Shown: piece after piece, positions 7,642 through 16,353 of the stretch | Numbering within the stretch: position 1 is the stretch's first letter | How the letters are laid out: every line of letters starts with the position of its first letter | From: Roseovarius sp. EL26 | GTDB lineage: Bacteria > Pseudomonadota > Alphaproteobacteria > Rhodobacterales > Rhodobacteraceae | Assembly (NCBI RefSeq): GCF_900327775.1 | Contig: NZ_OUMZ01000007.1 | Span: 2,095,606-2,159,605 of the forward strand | Reading direction: 5' to 3' | DNA length: 64,000 nucleotides | Made by a program: the position numbers and the translations under genes | Notes under the pieces: model-generated | Seen by the model: the letters and a program-made list of their open reading frames with translations, nothing else | Databases searched by the model: none | Told to the model about the DNA's origin: nothing

Positions 7642-8303
7642 CAAATGATCTCGACAATCGGATTGCTACCCTTGAAGCAAAGCGGCGGACGAACAGCTTG
7701 GCGACGGTGCGTGACGCTGAACAAGTTGTTGGGGAACTACACGAGGCCGTCCGTCAGGCGTCCTTTACCGTTGGAGGTCTGAATGCACGGACAGATCTGA
7801 TTGATGAACGCGCCTCCTCTTTAGAACGACGCATTCGGCAGATCTGGGTGCTTGTTGGTGCTGGAGTTGTTGTCTCTGTTGTTGCAGCAGCATTTGTCGT
7901 CGCTTTTGCGTTCTGGTCTGCGGCAAAGGTCAAAGCTGCTGCCGAGATTGAAACTTCCCTTCTTCGTGAAACAATTTCTGCCGAAGTTGAGGCATCACGT
8001 CTGGACGGTGAAATGGCGTTGGCTGAACTGGAAAGCAATGTGTTGCGTCAGAGTGAACTAGCCGCTGAACAGCTTACCCAAATCGGGGAGGACATTTCTG
8101 CAATGTCTCAAGAAAGAGATGCTGTACGGCAAGAGCTTGAGCATTTCATCACACTACGGGACAGGGTTGGTATCCAGTTGTTGGATTTTCGTGGCCATAC
8201 GTTAGTTGTTATCCCAGAAGGAGCTCGTATCAGGCGTTGGCAGGCGGATGATCTGTCCGAAGTCGCACATTTGAACGGACGCATGTATCGGCTCTCAGAC
8301 TAA
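7638..8303 (+). CDS. Membrane-anchored coiled-coil protein coupled to the relaxase
   Basis: This 221-residue protein starts inside the relaxase stop (ATGA overlap). Residues 1-65 are polar helix, one transmembrane segment lies at about 69-93, and residues 95-165 form a long coiled coil rich in Glu, Leu and Arg. The last 50 residues form a small globular end with VVIPEGARIRRW. I do not recognise a named family. Its position and coupling suggest an accessory mobilization protein that tethers the relaxase complex at the membrane, as MobB-like proteins do in other systems. That role is inference. Confidence 0.6.
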   Translation: MTNDLDNRIATLEAKRRTNSLATVRDAEQVVGELHEAVRQASFTVGGLNARTDLIDERASSLERRIRQIWVLVGAGVVVSVVAAAFVVAFAFWSAAKVKAAAEIETSLLRETISAEVEASRLDGEMALAELESNVLRQSELAAEQLTQIGEDISAMSQERDAVRQELEHFITLRDRVGIQLLDFRGHTLVVIPEGARIRRWQADDLSEVAHLNGRMYRLSD

Positions 8304-8752
8304 ACCAGTGTTCCCCCTGTTTAGCGCCATCAATCGCAACGACTTAAATATATTGGCGTTAATTTCGAATATGATGAGCTCCGGAAGCTCAGGCGCGGAG
8401 GCAATGCCAACATTTATCTCCAGTATCGCGACTGTCGGCTATGCGGACTTTCCGGACTTGTGCAGGCGCAGCTATTGCTCACGCAGCATTAGCCAACACA
8501 TGCAGCGGCGTTCATGCGGCGTCGCAATTCAAATCGTCGAAGCGGTCATCCCCAGCCGGTCTCGGCGTCACCATTCAAACTGCACTTCGCCGCATGATAT
8601 CCGGACAAGAGAGACGCGTGTCCGATTGGACTTGGACAGCTTTTTTACTTGTGGCGCGCGTCAGCCAATGCAAATAGGTCCGCCCAGCCGGACAAGTACT
8701 ATGGTCATCTCATGTGAATTTTGAAGTCTTGTTTTGCTGTTCGGCGTCCAGT
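8304..8752. other. Non-coding junction between mobilization and catabolic modules
   Basis: About 450 bp hold no frame with convincing protein character on either strand. The stretch separates the plus-strand mobilization genes from the minus-strand catabolic genes and is a probable module boundary. No inverted terminal repeats or transposase remnants were seen. Confidence 0.55.
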
Positions 8753-11023
8753 TCACCTTTTTAGACGATGATCTTTGCCTGCAATAGTCTCTACTTTGAC
8801 AAGGCAAGAATGCGCCACGGGACCCTGGGCCAGTCTTGATGTGCCTTTGTCACGGGTCAGCACGTTCGGGTTGCCATTGCGGCAGAGGTCGCCGTCAGAA
8901 TAGAGCCATGCGCCGGTCGCAATCTGGATAACGCCGGGTCGGGTCATGTCGCTGATCCGCAGTTCAGCAAGGCATGCGCCGCGGGTGTTGTGAATTTTGA
9001 CAATCTGACCTTCGATCAGCCCGCGCACCGCAGCGTCTCTCGGGTGCATCGTCATCGGTTCAACGCCCTTTGGCCGGTCAGCCTGGCTGACCGCGCCGTG
9101 ATCTAACTGGCTGTGCAGCTTGTTGCGGGGCTGGTTAGATATCATGTGCAGGTCATCCGGGGCAGCAGCGCCCAGCCATTCGGTCGGTTCCATCCACGCG
9201 GGGTGGCCGGGACAATCGTCATAGCCGAAGTCTGCGATGGTCTGCGAAAAGATTTCGATCCTGCCCGACGGTGTGGCGAGCGGGTTGGCCTCTGGGTCGG
9301 TGCGAAAAGCGTCCAGCATGACAGTGGGCTTGTCCGGCACCGGTACCTTGACCCAGCCGTCGCGCTGCAAGCTCTCCCAACCGGGCAGCTCAACACGTTG
9401 TCCTGCGGCCTGTTGGCGCGAAACCTCCCAGATCCAGCGTTGCCAATCCTGCGGGCTGCGCCCTTCGGTAAACGCCTCTTCCACGCCCATTTCAGCGGCA
9501 ATGCCACGTAGGATTTCGTGATCATCACGCGCCTGTCCCACGGGTTTGATGGCGCGGTCCATCACCACTTGATAGGGGTCTTTGGGCGTCAGTGCGATGT
9601 CGCTGCGCTCCAGCGGCGTGGTGCAGGGCAGCACTATATCGGCATGTTTGGCCAGTGCGTTCCAGCACCATTCATTGGCGATGATGGTCTCGGGCTTGGC
9701 CCAGGCCCGCCGCATACGGTTCAGATCCTGATGGTGGTGGAAAGGGTTGCCACCGGCCCACCAGACGAGCCGGATGTCGGGATACTTGTAAGACGCGCCG
9801 TCATAGTCGAATTTCCCCCCGGGGGTCTCCAGCATGTCTGTCACGCGCGCCACGGGGATGAAATCCGGCACAGGATTATGGCCTTGCGGAAAGGACGCAT
9901 AGTGGATTGGCGTGCGGTTCAATCCGGTGTTGTTCATCGCCGAATAGCCAAAACCCAGGCCCGTCCCCGGCAGGCCGATCTGCCCCAGCATCGCCGCAAG
10001 TGCGATGGCCGCCCAAAACGGTTGTTCGCCGTGATCCTGACGTGTCAAAGCCCAAGCTGTTGAGATCATGGTCCGGCTGCGCGCCATGCGACGGGCCAAA
10101 TCACGGATGGTGTCGGCAGGAATCTCGCAAATGTCTGCGGCCCATTCAGGTGATTTGGGAATGCCATCCGTTTTGCCCAACAGATAGTCAGCAAAACGCG
10201 CAAAACCGACGGTGTAGCGGTCAAGGAACGCTTGATCGTGCAGGTCTTCGTTGAGCAACACATGGGCCAGCGACAGCATCAGTGCCACGTCTGTATTGGG
10301 CCGGATGGGCAGCCAATCTGCGTTGACCCGGTCCAGCAGGTCCGCCCTGAGAGGGGAGATATTGACGAACTTGACGCCTGCCTTGTGTGCCGCAAGCAAT
10401 CCGCCTTTCTGTACGTGTGCGCCGGTCCCACCCTGGCTGATTTGCCCGTTCTTCAGAGGCACACCGCCGAAAGCGACGAACAGGTCACAATCTGATGCAA
10501 TGCTTTCCCAGCTTGTGGTTGTATCCAAATGCCCGCGGAAGGTGCCGAGGACATGAGGTACGAGCACCTCTGCCGCAGCGAAGGAATACGTGTTTTTGGA
10601 ACCGGTATATCCACCGATACAGTTCAGAAACCGTTTGAGTTGGCTTTGCGCGTGGTGAAACCGCCCAGCACTTGCCCAGCCGTAAGACCCGGCATAAATC
10701 GCGCGGTTGCAATGGGTAGAGCGCACGCGGGTAAGCTCTGCAGCGACCAGCCGGTTGGCTTCCTCCCAGGTAACCTCCACGAATGCGTCCGACCCGCGTT
10801 TGTCACCCGCCGTGCCCGGGCCACCTTCCAGCCAGCTCTTGCGCACCATCGGGGCCGTGATCCGTGTTGGGCCGTCAAGCACATCCACTATCCCCGGCCC
10901 AATTGGCGAGGGATCTGGGTCATGCTCAAACCCACGAAGGTTGGTGACACGACCATTCTCAACATCCACCCGGTAGGTGCCCCAATGCGTGCTTGTGAGC
11001 AGATCCCGTTCGGATTTCGTCAT
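8753..11023 (-). CDS. Molybdopterin oxidoreductase, BisC/DMSO-reductase type (cytoplasmic)
   Basis: The 756-residue enzyme belongs to the type III (serine-ligated) branch of the DMSO reductase family, which reduces S-oxides or N-oxides using a bis-MGD molybdenum centre. By its own numbering it has Tyr114 and Trp116 in GSYGW, and Ser147 in NTYSFAAAE, at the same spacing as the active-site Tyr114, Trp116 and Ser147 of mature Rhodobacter DMSO reductase. There is no twin-arginine signal and no N-terminal Fe-S cysteine motif, so it should act in the cytoplasm like biotin sulfoxide reductase. It starts 8 bp after the acyl-CoA ligase stop with an AGGTGA site, so the two form an operon. The substrate is unknown. 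Confidence 0.87.
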   Translation of the reverse strand: MTKSERDLLTSTHWGTYRVDVENGRVTNLRGFEHDPDPSPIGPGIVDVLDGPTRITAPMVRKSWLEGGPGTAGDKRGSDAFVEVTWEEANRLVAAELTRVRSTHCNRAIYAGSYGWASAGRFHHAQSQLKRFLNCIGGYTGSKNTYSFAAAEVLVPHVLGTFRGHLDTTTSWESIASDCDLFVAFGGVPLKNGQISQGGTGAHVQKGGLLAAHKAGVKFVNISPLRADLLDRVNADWLPIRPNTDVALMLSLAHVLLNEDLHDQAFLDRYTVGFARFADYLLGKTDGIPKSPEWAADICEIPADTIRDLARRMARSRTMISTAWALTRQDHGEQPFWAAIALAAMLGQIGLPGTGLGFGYSAMNNTGLNRTPIHYASFPQGHNPVPDFIPVARVTDMLETPGGKFDYDGASYKYPDIRLVWWAGGNPFHHHQDLNRMRRAWAKPETIIANEWCWNALAKHADIVLPCTTPLERSDIALTPKDPYQVVMDRAIKPVGQARDDHEILRGIAAEMGVEEAFTEGRSPQDWQRWIWEVSRQQAAGQRVELPGWESLQRDGWVKVPVPDKPTVMLDAFRTDPEANPLATPSGRIEIFSQTIADFGYDDCPGHPAWMEPTEWLGAAAPDDLHMISNQPRNKLHSQLDHGAVSQADRPKGVEPMTMHPRDAAVRGLIEGQIVKIHNTRGACLAELRISDMTRPGVIQIATGAWLYSDGDLCRNGNPNVLTRDKGTSRLAQGPVAHSCLVKVETIAGKDHRLKR

Positions 11024-11031
11024 TGGATCAC

Positions 11032-12651
11032 CTATGCCGTTAAAGGTGTGAGTTCACCGCGTTCGAACATATCGCGCAAGGCGAATTTCTGGATCTTGCC
11101 GGACCCGGTCATCGGAAAGCTTTTGACCTCAATCCAAAGATTTGGCGTTTTTTGTGGAGACAATTCGGATCGGCAATGAGATTTCAGTTCCGCCGCGCTC
11201 AAAGTTGCATCGCCCGATGGCCGGAGGAAACACGCAATTAACTCGCCCCACTTCTCGTCGGCGATACCGACCACAGCGACTTCTTGAATCTCTGGATGTG
11301 TTAGCATCGCATTCTCGATTTCCGCAGGGAAGTGGTTCTCTCCGCCACGAATAATCATCTCTTTGACCCGACCGGTGATCTTTAGATAGCCTCGATCGTC
11401 CATTGTGCCCAAATCACCAGTATGAAGCCAACCATCTGCGTCAATCGTCGCCTGCGTGGCTTTCGGGTTGTCGTGATATTCAAGCATAGTGCACGGACCG
11501 CGCGCGCAGATTTCACCTGGCTCGTTCAGCTCAGCGCAGGAATTGTCGCTCAAACGTCGGATGGACACGTCTGTTCGCGGGATCGGCTGGCCAATCGTCT
11601 TGCAGATATCATCAATGCTGTCGTCCAAGTGGTGCTGGGTGATAACTGGGCAGTGCTCCGTTTGGCCATAGAGGGTCGAAAATCCGCATCCAAACGCTTT
11701 CTTCACCCGTCGTACCAAATCCGCGGCGACATTTGCACCGCCGCAGCTGATCACGCGCAGCGCAGTTGTATCACGTGGGTTAAGTTCCTGTTCCTCAAGG
11801 AGGGCGACCACCATTGTCGGAACGCCCAGAATGACATCGGCCTTTTCGCTTTCAAGTAGATCGACGATGCGCGGCGCGTCAAACAAACTGACAAGTACCA
11901 TATGCGCGCCTACCTGCATTGCGCCCAGCGTCACCATCCCACAGCCGGATGTGTGAAACATCTGCATAATATTGATCCAGATGCTGTTTTGTGTGACGCC
12001 GCAGCGGTTTGCATAGAAGTGCGCATTGTTCAACAGCCCCCTATGGGATAAAAGTGCTGCCTTTGGAAACCCGGTCGTTCCTGACGTGTATTGAATTTGT
12101 GCCGGATCGGAGGTCGACACTTCTGGAAGACGTGCCTCGTTTGAGCCTCGTGCGAACAAAACGTCGTGATCATCAAGATCAGTTACTTCCCGCAGGGTCG
12201 TATTGCCGTCGCTGGCAAGCGTGGCGATCTGTGCCATAGGGTTGCCCCTGAATTCCTGAACATGGAACAGGCCAACAGCGCCAGACTGCTCGAGTACATA
12301 CCGAAGTTCTTTGGCTTGCAGCGATGGATTGGCCGTTACAAGCACCAGACCGGCAAGCGCACAGGCATATTCCATCAAAACCCATTCAGGGCTGTTTGGA
12401 GACCAGACCACAATCTTTTCGCCCTTGGTAAAACGCGAACTCAAAGCAAGCGCTAGTCGTTCGCAATCATCCCAAAGCGCGCCGTATGTCCAGGAGCGTC
12501 CCCGAGACCCATCTTGACGGATCTCAGTCAGTGCCGGCCTGTAGATGTTGCTTGCTGTGACCTCCCTTAGGCCTTCGCCAATAGGCACATCGATTGCATC
12601 CATGTCTGACTGAGCTGGGAAATACGCTTTTTCGAGGTGTAAGTTGTACAT
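11032..12651 (-). CDS. Acyl-CoA synthetase (AMP-forming ligase)
   Basis: The 539-residue protein activates a carboxylic acid to its CoA thioester through an acyl-AMP. The P-loop signature YTSGTTGFPK is at residues 188-197, the adenylate-binding region follows (STLYGQTEH), and the hinge segment GYLKITGRVKEMIIRGGE and the catalytic C-terminal lysine in GSGKIQKFALR are intact. Length is standard for fatty-acid, aryl or methylmercaptopropionate ligases, and substrate class cannot be read from the sequence by eye. It heads a two-gene unit with the molybdoenzyme and lies downstream of a same-strand LysR gene. A motif shared with the divergent promoter of the crotonase operon (AAAATATCAG) lies 30 bp upstream. 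Confidence 0.9.
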   Translation of the reverse strand: MYNLHLEKAYFPAQSDMDAIDVPIGEGLREVTASNIYRPALTEIRQDGSRGRSWTYGALWDDCERLALALSSRFTKGEKIVVWSPNSPEWVLMEYACALAGLVLVTANPSLQAKELRYVLEQSGAVGLFHVQEFRGNPMAQIATLASDGNTTLREVTDLDDHDVLFARGSNEARLPEVSTSDPAQIQYTSGTTGFPKAALLSHRGLLNNAHFYANRCGVTQNSIWINIMQMFHTSGCGMVTLGAMQVGAHMVLVSLFDAPRIVDLLESEKADVILGVPTMVVALLEEQELNPRDTTALRVISCGGANVAADLVRRVKKAFGCGFSTLYGQTEHCPVITQHHLDDSIDDICKTIGQPIPRTDVSIRRLSDNSCAELNEPGEICARGPCTMLEYHDNPKATQATIDADGWLHTGDLGTMDDRGYLKITGRVKEMIIRGGENHFPAEIENAMLTHPEIQEVAVVGIADEKWGELIACFLRPSGDATLSAAELKSHCRSELSPQKTPNLWIEVKSFPMTGSGKIQKFALRDMFERGELTPLTA

Positions 12652-12680
12652 TTGTGGCTCTGATTATTCATTGTTCTCAT

Positions 12681-12690
12681 AAAATATCAG
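12681..12690. promoter_or_regulatory. AAAATATCAG motif upstream of the acyl-CoA ligase
   Basis: The 10-bp AAAATATCAG recurs exactly at 13693-13702 upstream of the crotonase/TRAP operon, and a related AAATATCA lies at about 12713-12720. It is a candidate site for the LysR regulator between the two units. Confidence 0.4.
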
Positions 12691-12739
12691 AGGCAACGTG
12701 CCGCGAATTCTCAAATATCAAAAATCTATGTATTGATAA

Positions 12740-13648
12740 TTACTTTGTATCAACGGCGTTGGCTAACGACTTGCGCACAGCGTCGACAAACGGGGCTACA
12801 ATTGGGTTCGCGCTGTCGCTGCGCCAAATCAGTGAGGTCGTGATAACATCGCCAACATCGCTGATCGGAATAGCCCGCAAACCAAAGCGCGCGGCGTTCA
12901 TGATGCAATTGGGATAGATTAGAACCCCCATGCCGCCCAGAACGAGGGACAGCATCTCGTCGCGCAAGTAAGCCCGCTGAGAAATCTCGAGCGAGAAGCC
13001 ACGGGCAATACAATGCTCGTTGACCATATCCGTATACCGCTCCCATCTGGCGTCGCCCGCAATGATGGGTTCGCCTTTGAGCTCTTCCAGCTCCAGCGTG
13101 GCCCTCTTGGCCAACCGATGCGCTCTGGGCACAACAGCGGCAAGTCCTTCAACACTGAAAACCAATCGCCGGAAATCCGGCGGAATAGGCGTGTCCATGT
13201 CAAAAATAAACCCGATATCTATCTGGCCTTTCTGCATTTTTTCAATCTGTTCAAGCGTGCGGGCGAAACCTATGTCAATCTGTATCTTCGGGTTTTTCGA
13301 CCGAAAATTTTCCAGCACATCGGGCAATCCACCCAGGATCGCAAAATCCACGTAATTTAGTCGTAGCCTGCCGCCTTTGCCGTCTGCCGCATCGCGGGCT
13401 TCCAATGTGGCAGTCTCAACCATCTCAAAAATCTGATCGATGCGCGCATAAAGCGCGGTGCCAGCCGCAGTCAGTTCCACAGATCGTGTTGTTCGGAAGA
13501 ACACCGACGTTCCCAGAACATCCTCCAGCGCCTTAACAGAGTTCGACAGCGCTGGCTGGGATGTGTTCAGGACGTCAGCGCTTTTTCGAAAACTGCCTTG
13601 CTCAACTACGGTTTTGAAGACGAGGAGTTGGCGAAGTGTTGGTAGCAT
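12740..13648 (-). CDS. LysR-family transcriptional regulator
   Basis: The 302-residue regulator has an N-terminal winged helix-turn-helix (about 1-60: LPTLRQLLVFKTVVEQGSF, then SQPALSNSVKALE) and a periplasmic-binding-like effector domain (about 90-300). The start at 13648 (MLPTLRQLLVF) fits the family; the frame runs 25 codons further upstream with no homologous character. It is transcribed divergently from the crotonase-TRAP-SDR operon and lies upstream of the ligase-reductase unit on its own strand, so it is well placed to control both. The inducer is probably the cassette's substrate or an intermediate. Confidence 0.9.
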   Translation of the reverse strand: MLPTLRQLLVFKTVVEQGSFRKSADVLNTSQPALSNSVKALEDVLGTSVFFRTTRSVELTAAGTALYARIDQIFEMVETATLEARDAADGKGGRLRLNYVDFAILGGLPDVLENFRSKNPKIQIDIGFARTLEQIEKMQKGQIDIGFIFDMDTPIPPDFRRLVFSVEGLAAVVPRAHRLAKRATLELEELKGEPIIAGDARWERYTDMVNEHCIARGFSLEISQRAYLRDEMLSLVLGGMGVLIYPNCIMNAARFGLRAIPISDVGDVITTSLIWRSDSANPIVAPFVDAVRKSLANAVDTK

Positions 13649-13652
13649 TATT

Positions 13653-13702
13653 GATATTCCAAAGTTATCAAAACATAGAAAACTAATAATGGAAAATATC
13701 AG
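13653..13702. promoter_or_regulatory. Divergent promoter region with LysR-type motifs
   Basis: GATATTCC (13653-13660) faces GGAAAATATC (13691-13700) as an imperfect inverted repeat in the 117-bp gap between the LysR gene and the crotonase gene. The right arm contains the AAAATATCAG motif found upstream of the ligase. LysR proteins bind such AT-rich dyads near divergent promoters. Confidence 0.45.
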
Positions 13703-13765
13703 GTTTGCCAACCATGCTCCCATAACCGGTCAGCGAACCGAGAGTCACAACTGGAGCAACGCACC

Positions 13766-14623
13766 TTGCCAAAAGTTCTTTACGAGAAAGACGGCCGCAT
13801 TGGTCGGATCACCCTGAACCGTCCCGAGGTGATGAATGCCATCGACGATGACTTGCCCGGCGAGTTGGCTGCGGCGGTGGCGCAAGCGGATGCCGACAGG
13901 GACGTGCATGTGATGGTCTTGTCGGGTGCGGGCAAGGCTTTCTGTTCGGGCTATGACCTGGCGCATTACGCCGAAGGCAAGGGCACAAATCAGGTTGTGC
14001 AGGAGATGCCTTGGGATCCGATGCAGGATTTCCAGTTTATGTGGGCCAATACGCAGGCCTTCATGTCTCTCTTTCGAGCGATGAAACCAGTTATCTGCAA
14101 GGTGCATGGTTTCGCCGTTGCTGGCGGGTCAGACATCGCGCTCTGCGCGGATCTTACGATTATGGGAGACACAGCGCAGATCGGCTACATGCCCACCCGT
14201 GTTTGGGGCTGCCCGACGACGGCGATGTGGGTGCATCGGTTGGGGCCGGAAAAAGCCAAGCGCATGATGTTTACGGGCGACAAGATCACCGGGATTGAGG
14301 CTGCCGAGATGGGGCTGGTGCTGAAATCCGTGCCAGATGCGCAATTGGATACCGAGGTCGAGGCGCTGGCGCAGCGAATGGCGAGCGTTCCGATCAACCA
14401 GCTGGCGATGCAGAAGATGGTGATCAACGCGGCTGTGGAAGAAAAGATCAACCAGACCCAAAGATTGGCCACCGTCTTTGACGGGATCACCCGCCATTCG
14501 CCCGAAGGGATGAATTTCAAGGCCCGCGTCGAGGCGGTCGGCTGGAAACAGGCCGTTCAGGAACGCGACACGGGCCGTTTTGACTGGACCACCAACACAC
14601 CCATCAACGACCGCTCGGAATAA
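13766..14623 (+). CDS. Enoyl-CoA hydratase/isomerase (crotonase) family protein
   Basis: The 285-residue protein has the crotonase fold: IGRITLNRPEVMNAID at the N-terminus, the oxyanion-hole segment GAGKAFCSGYDLAHYAEG, and the second hole motif VHGFAVAGGSDIALCADL. Family members hydrate enoyl-CoAs, isomerise double bonds or hydrolyse CoA esters; DmdD of the DMSP pathway is also a crotonase. The start is TTG at 13766 with GGAG 10 bp upstream. It is the first gene of the plus-strand unit that continues into the TRAP transporter, and it probably acts on a CoA thioester made by the ligase at 11032-12651. Confidence 0.88.
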   Translation: MPKVLYEKDGRIGRITLNRPEVMNAIDDDLPGELAAAVAQADADRDVHVMVLSGAGKAFCSGYDLAHYAEGKGTNQVVQEMPWDPMQDFQFMWANTQAFMSLFRAMKPVICKVHGFAVAGGSDIALCADLTIMGDTAQIGYMPTRVWGCPTTAMWVHRLGPEKAKRMMFTGDKITGIEAAEMGLVLKSVPDAQLDTEVEALAQRMASVPINQLAMQKMVINAAVEEKINQTQRLATVFDGITRHSPEGMNFKARVEAVGWKQAVQERDTGRFDWTTNTPINDRSE

Positions 14624-14664
14624 CCGCAGCGGCACATATTCAACACATCCAAGGGAGGAAACTT

Positions 14665-15714
14665 ATGTTGAAATCACTCGCCACCATCGCAGGGCTAAGT
14701 CTTGCAGTCGCCGCTGGAACGGCAGAGGCAGACGACATCCAGCCGCACCAGTTTAAGGTGCTTGGGACCTGGAGTAGTCTCAGCCAGTTCAAAAACTACG
14801 AAGCGCCGTTCTGGACCGAAACCTTGTCTGCAAACACCGAAGGTCAGATGAGCGGCGAAATCGTCTCCATCTCTGTCATGGGCTTGAAAGGGTACGAGAC
14901 GCTCAACTTGCTACAAAACGGTGTGTTCGATATGGGCAACATGGTTGTTGCCTATGTCACCGGATCGACGCCCGAGATGGAAGGCATCGATCTTGCTGGT
15001 GTCGCAACCGATATGGCCAGCGCACGCGCGAACGCCGATGCCTACCGCGACGTGATCAATGCACGTCTGGCGGAGCAGAACCTGATCATGCTGGCGCATT
15101 ACCCCTTTGGTCGCCAGTTCGTGTTCTGCAAGGACGAGTTCGATGGCTTGGCCGGACTTGAAGGCCGTAAGATCAGAACTTCAAGCGCCACCCACGCAGA
15201 CTTCTTGTCCGGCGCAGGGGCGACGAACGTGACGATTGCATTCGGTGAAGTTGTTCCTGCCATTCAGAACGGCGTCGTCGATTGCGCGGTCACTGGTGCG
15301 ATCCCAGCCTATGACGCTAGCTGGCACGAGGTGATCAACTATGTTGGCGAACTGCCGATTAACATGGGCATGGCGGGGCTCTACGCGAACCTTTCCAAAT
15401 GGCAGAGCATTGATGACGCATCTCGCGCCGCACTGGCCGAGCAGATCAGCAATTGGGAAGACACGACCTGGACGAACTATGTCACCGAAGAAAACGAGGG
15501 GTTGGCCTGTCTGACGGGTGATGACGCGGGTTGTTCCAAAGGTGATGCCGTCGGCATGAGCCTTATCCCGATGACCGAAGAAGATAGCGCGCAGGCCAAA
15601 GGGATCCTGCAAAGCCATGTCTTCCCAGGCTGGCTCGAGCGCTGCGGCGACGCGGACTGCGCAGGCCCGTGGAACGCCACGATCGGCGCGGCCAACGGTC
15701 TATCCATTCAGTAA
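14665..15714 (+). CDS. dctP: TRAP transporter solute-binding protein (DctP type)
   Basis: This 349-residue periplasmic protein binds the substrate for uptake by the adjacent DctQ-DctM pair. A signal peptide spans residues 1-22 (cleavage after AEA), and the body has the DctP-family pattern, including the conserved arginine-bearing segment FDGLAGLEGRKIRTSSATHADFL split around residue 170. Four extra cysteines occur in the C-terminal third and may form disulfides. TRAP systems use a sodium gradient to import organic acids. A GGAGG site precedes the ATG. Confidence 0.92.
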   Translation: MLKSLATIAGLSLAVAAGTAEADDIQPHQFKVLGTWSSLSQFKNYEAPFWTETLSANTEGQMSGEIVSISVMGLKGYETLNLLQNGVFDMGNMVVAYVTGSTPEMEGIDLAGVATDMASARANADAYRDVINARLAEQNLIMLAHYPFGRQFVFCKDEFDGLAGLEGRKIRTSSATHADFLSGAGATNVTIAFGEVVPAIQNGVVDCAVTGAIPAYDASWHEVINYVGELPINMGMAGLYANLSKWQSIDDASRAALAEQISNWEDTTWTNYVTEENEGLACLTGDDAGCSKGDAVGMSLIPMTEEDSAQAKGILQSHVFPGWLERCGDADCAGPWNATIGAANGLSIQ

Positions 15715-15771
15715 CGCGCTTGGCGGCACTGGCATGCTGGTGCCGCCATCCAACTTTGCAGGGGGTTTACC

Positions 15772-16353
15772 ATGTTGATCCGAACACAAGGCGCGCTTGA
15801 CCGTGTCTCAGAAATTGCCGTTTGGGTCGCAGGGGCGGCCCTTTTGATGACAGCTTTCATGGTTGGATTGGAAGTCATCATGCGTAAGCTTTTTAACTCG
15901 TCGCTTGGGGGTGCGGATGAAATTTCAGGCTATGTCTTCGCGGCAGCTACGGCCTGGTCCTACGCCGCCGTGATCAGAAAGAAAGGAAATGTGCGGATCG
16001 ACGTTGTCTATAATCTGATGCCGCGCCCTTTGCGTATTGCATTGGACATTCTCAGCTTTCTCGCACTTGGCGCGCTGTTCGCCCTTATTGGCTGGTACGG
16101 GTTTGAATTGGTCAAAGGGACGGTTGAAACCGGCCGTATCTCGGTCACGCCCCTACGCACACCGCTATCTATTCCTCAGATTGTCTGGATCAGCGGGATC
16201 GGACTTGCTTTGGCGATGTGGGTTTTGATTGCGCTTCGCGTTACAGGCAATGTCCTGCGCCGCAACTGGGATGCAGTCTCTGAGCTTATCGGTTCCGAAG
16301 GCATCGAAGGCGAAATCAAAGCGGAGCTGGTCGAGACGGAGGGCAAATCATGA
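15772..16353 (+). CDS. dctQ: TRAP transporter small permease (DctQ)
   Basis: The 193-residue membrane protein has four predicted transmembrane helices and the DctQ signature around VGLEVIMRKLFNSSLGGADE and AVIRKKGNVRID. It pairs with the large permease, whose start overlaps its stop by 4 bp (ATGA), so the two are translationally coupled. The C-terminal 40 residues are charged and cytoplasmic. Confidence 0.93.
   Translation: MLIRTQGALDRVSEIAVWVAGAALLMTAFMVGLEVIMRKLFNSSLGGADEISGYVFAAATAWSYAAVIRKKGNVRIDVVYNLMPRPLRIALDILSFLALGALFALIGWYGFELVKGTVETGRISVTPLRTPLSIPQIVWISGIGLALAMWVLIALRVTGNVLRRNWDAVSELIGSEGIEGEIKAELVETEGKS

Noticed and set aside
8308..8724. Open frames on the plus strand downstream of the mobilization genes.
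   Set aside because: No ribosome-binding site, no family likeness, and overlapping frames of similar length; composition looks non-coding.
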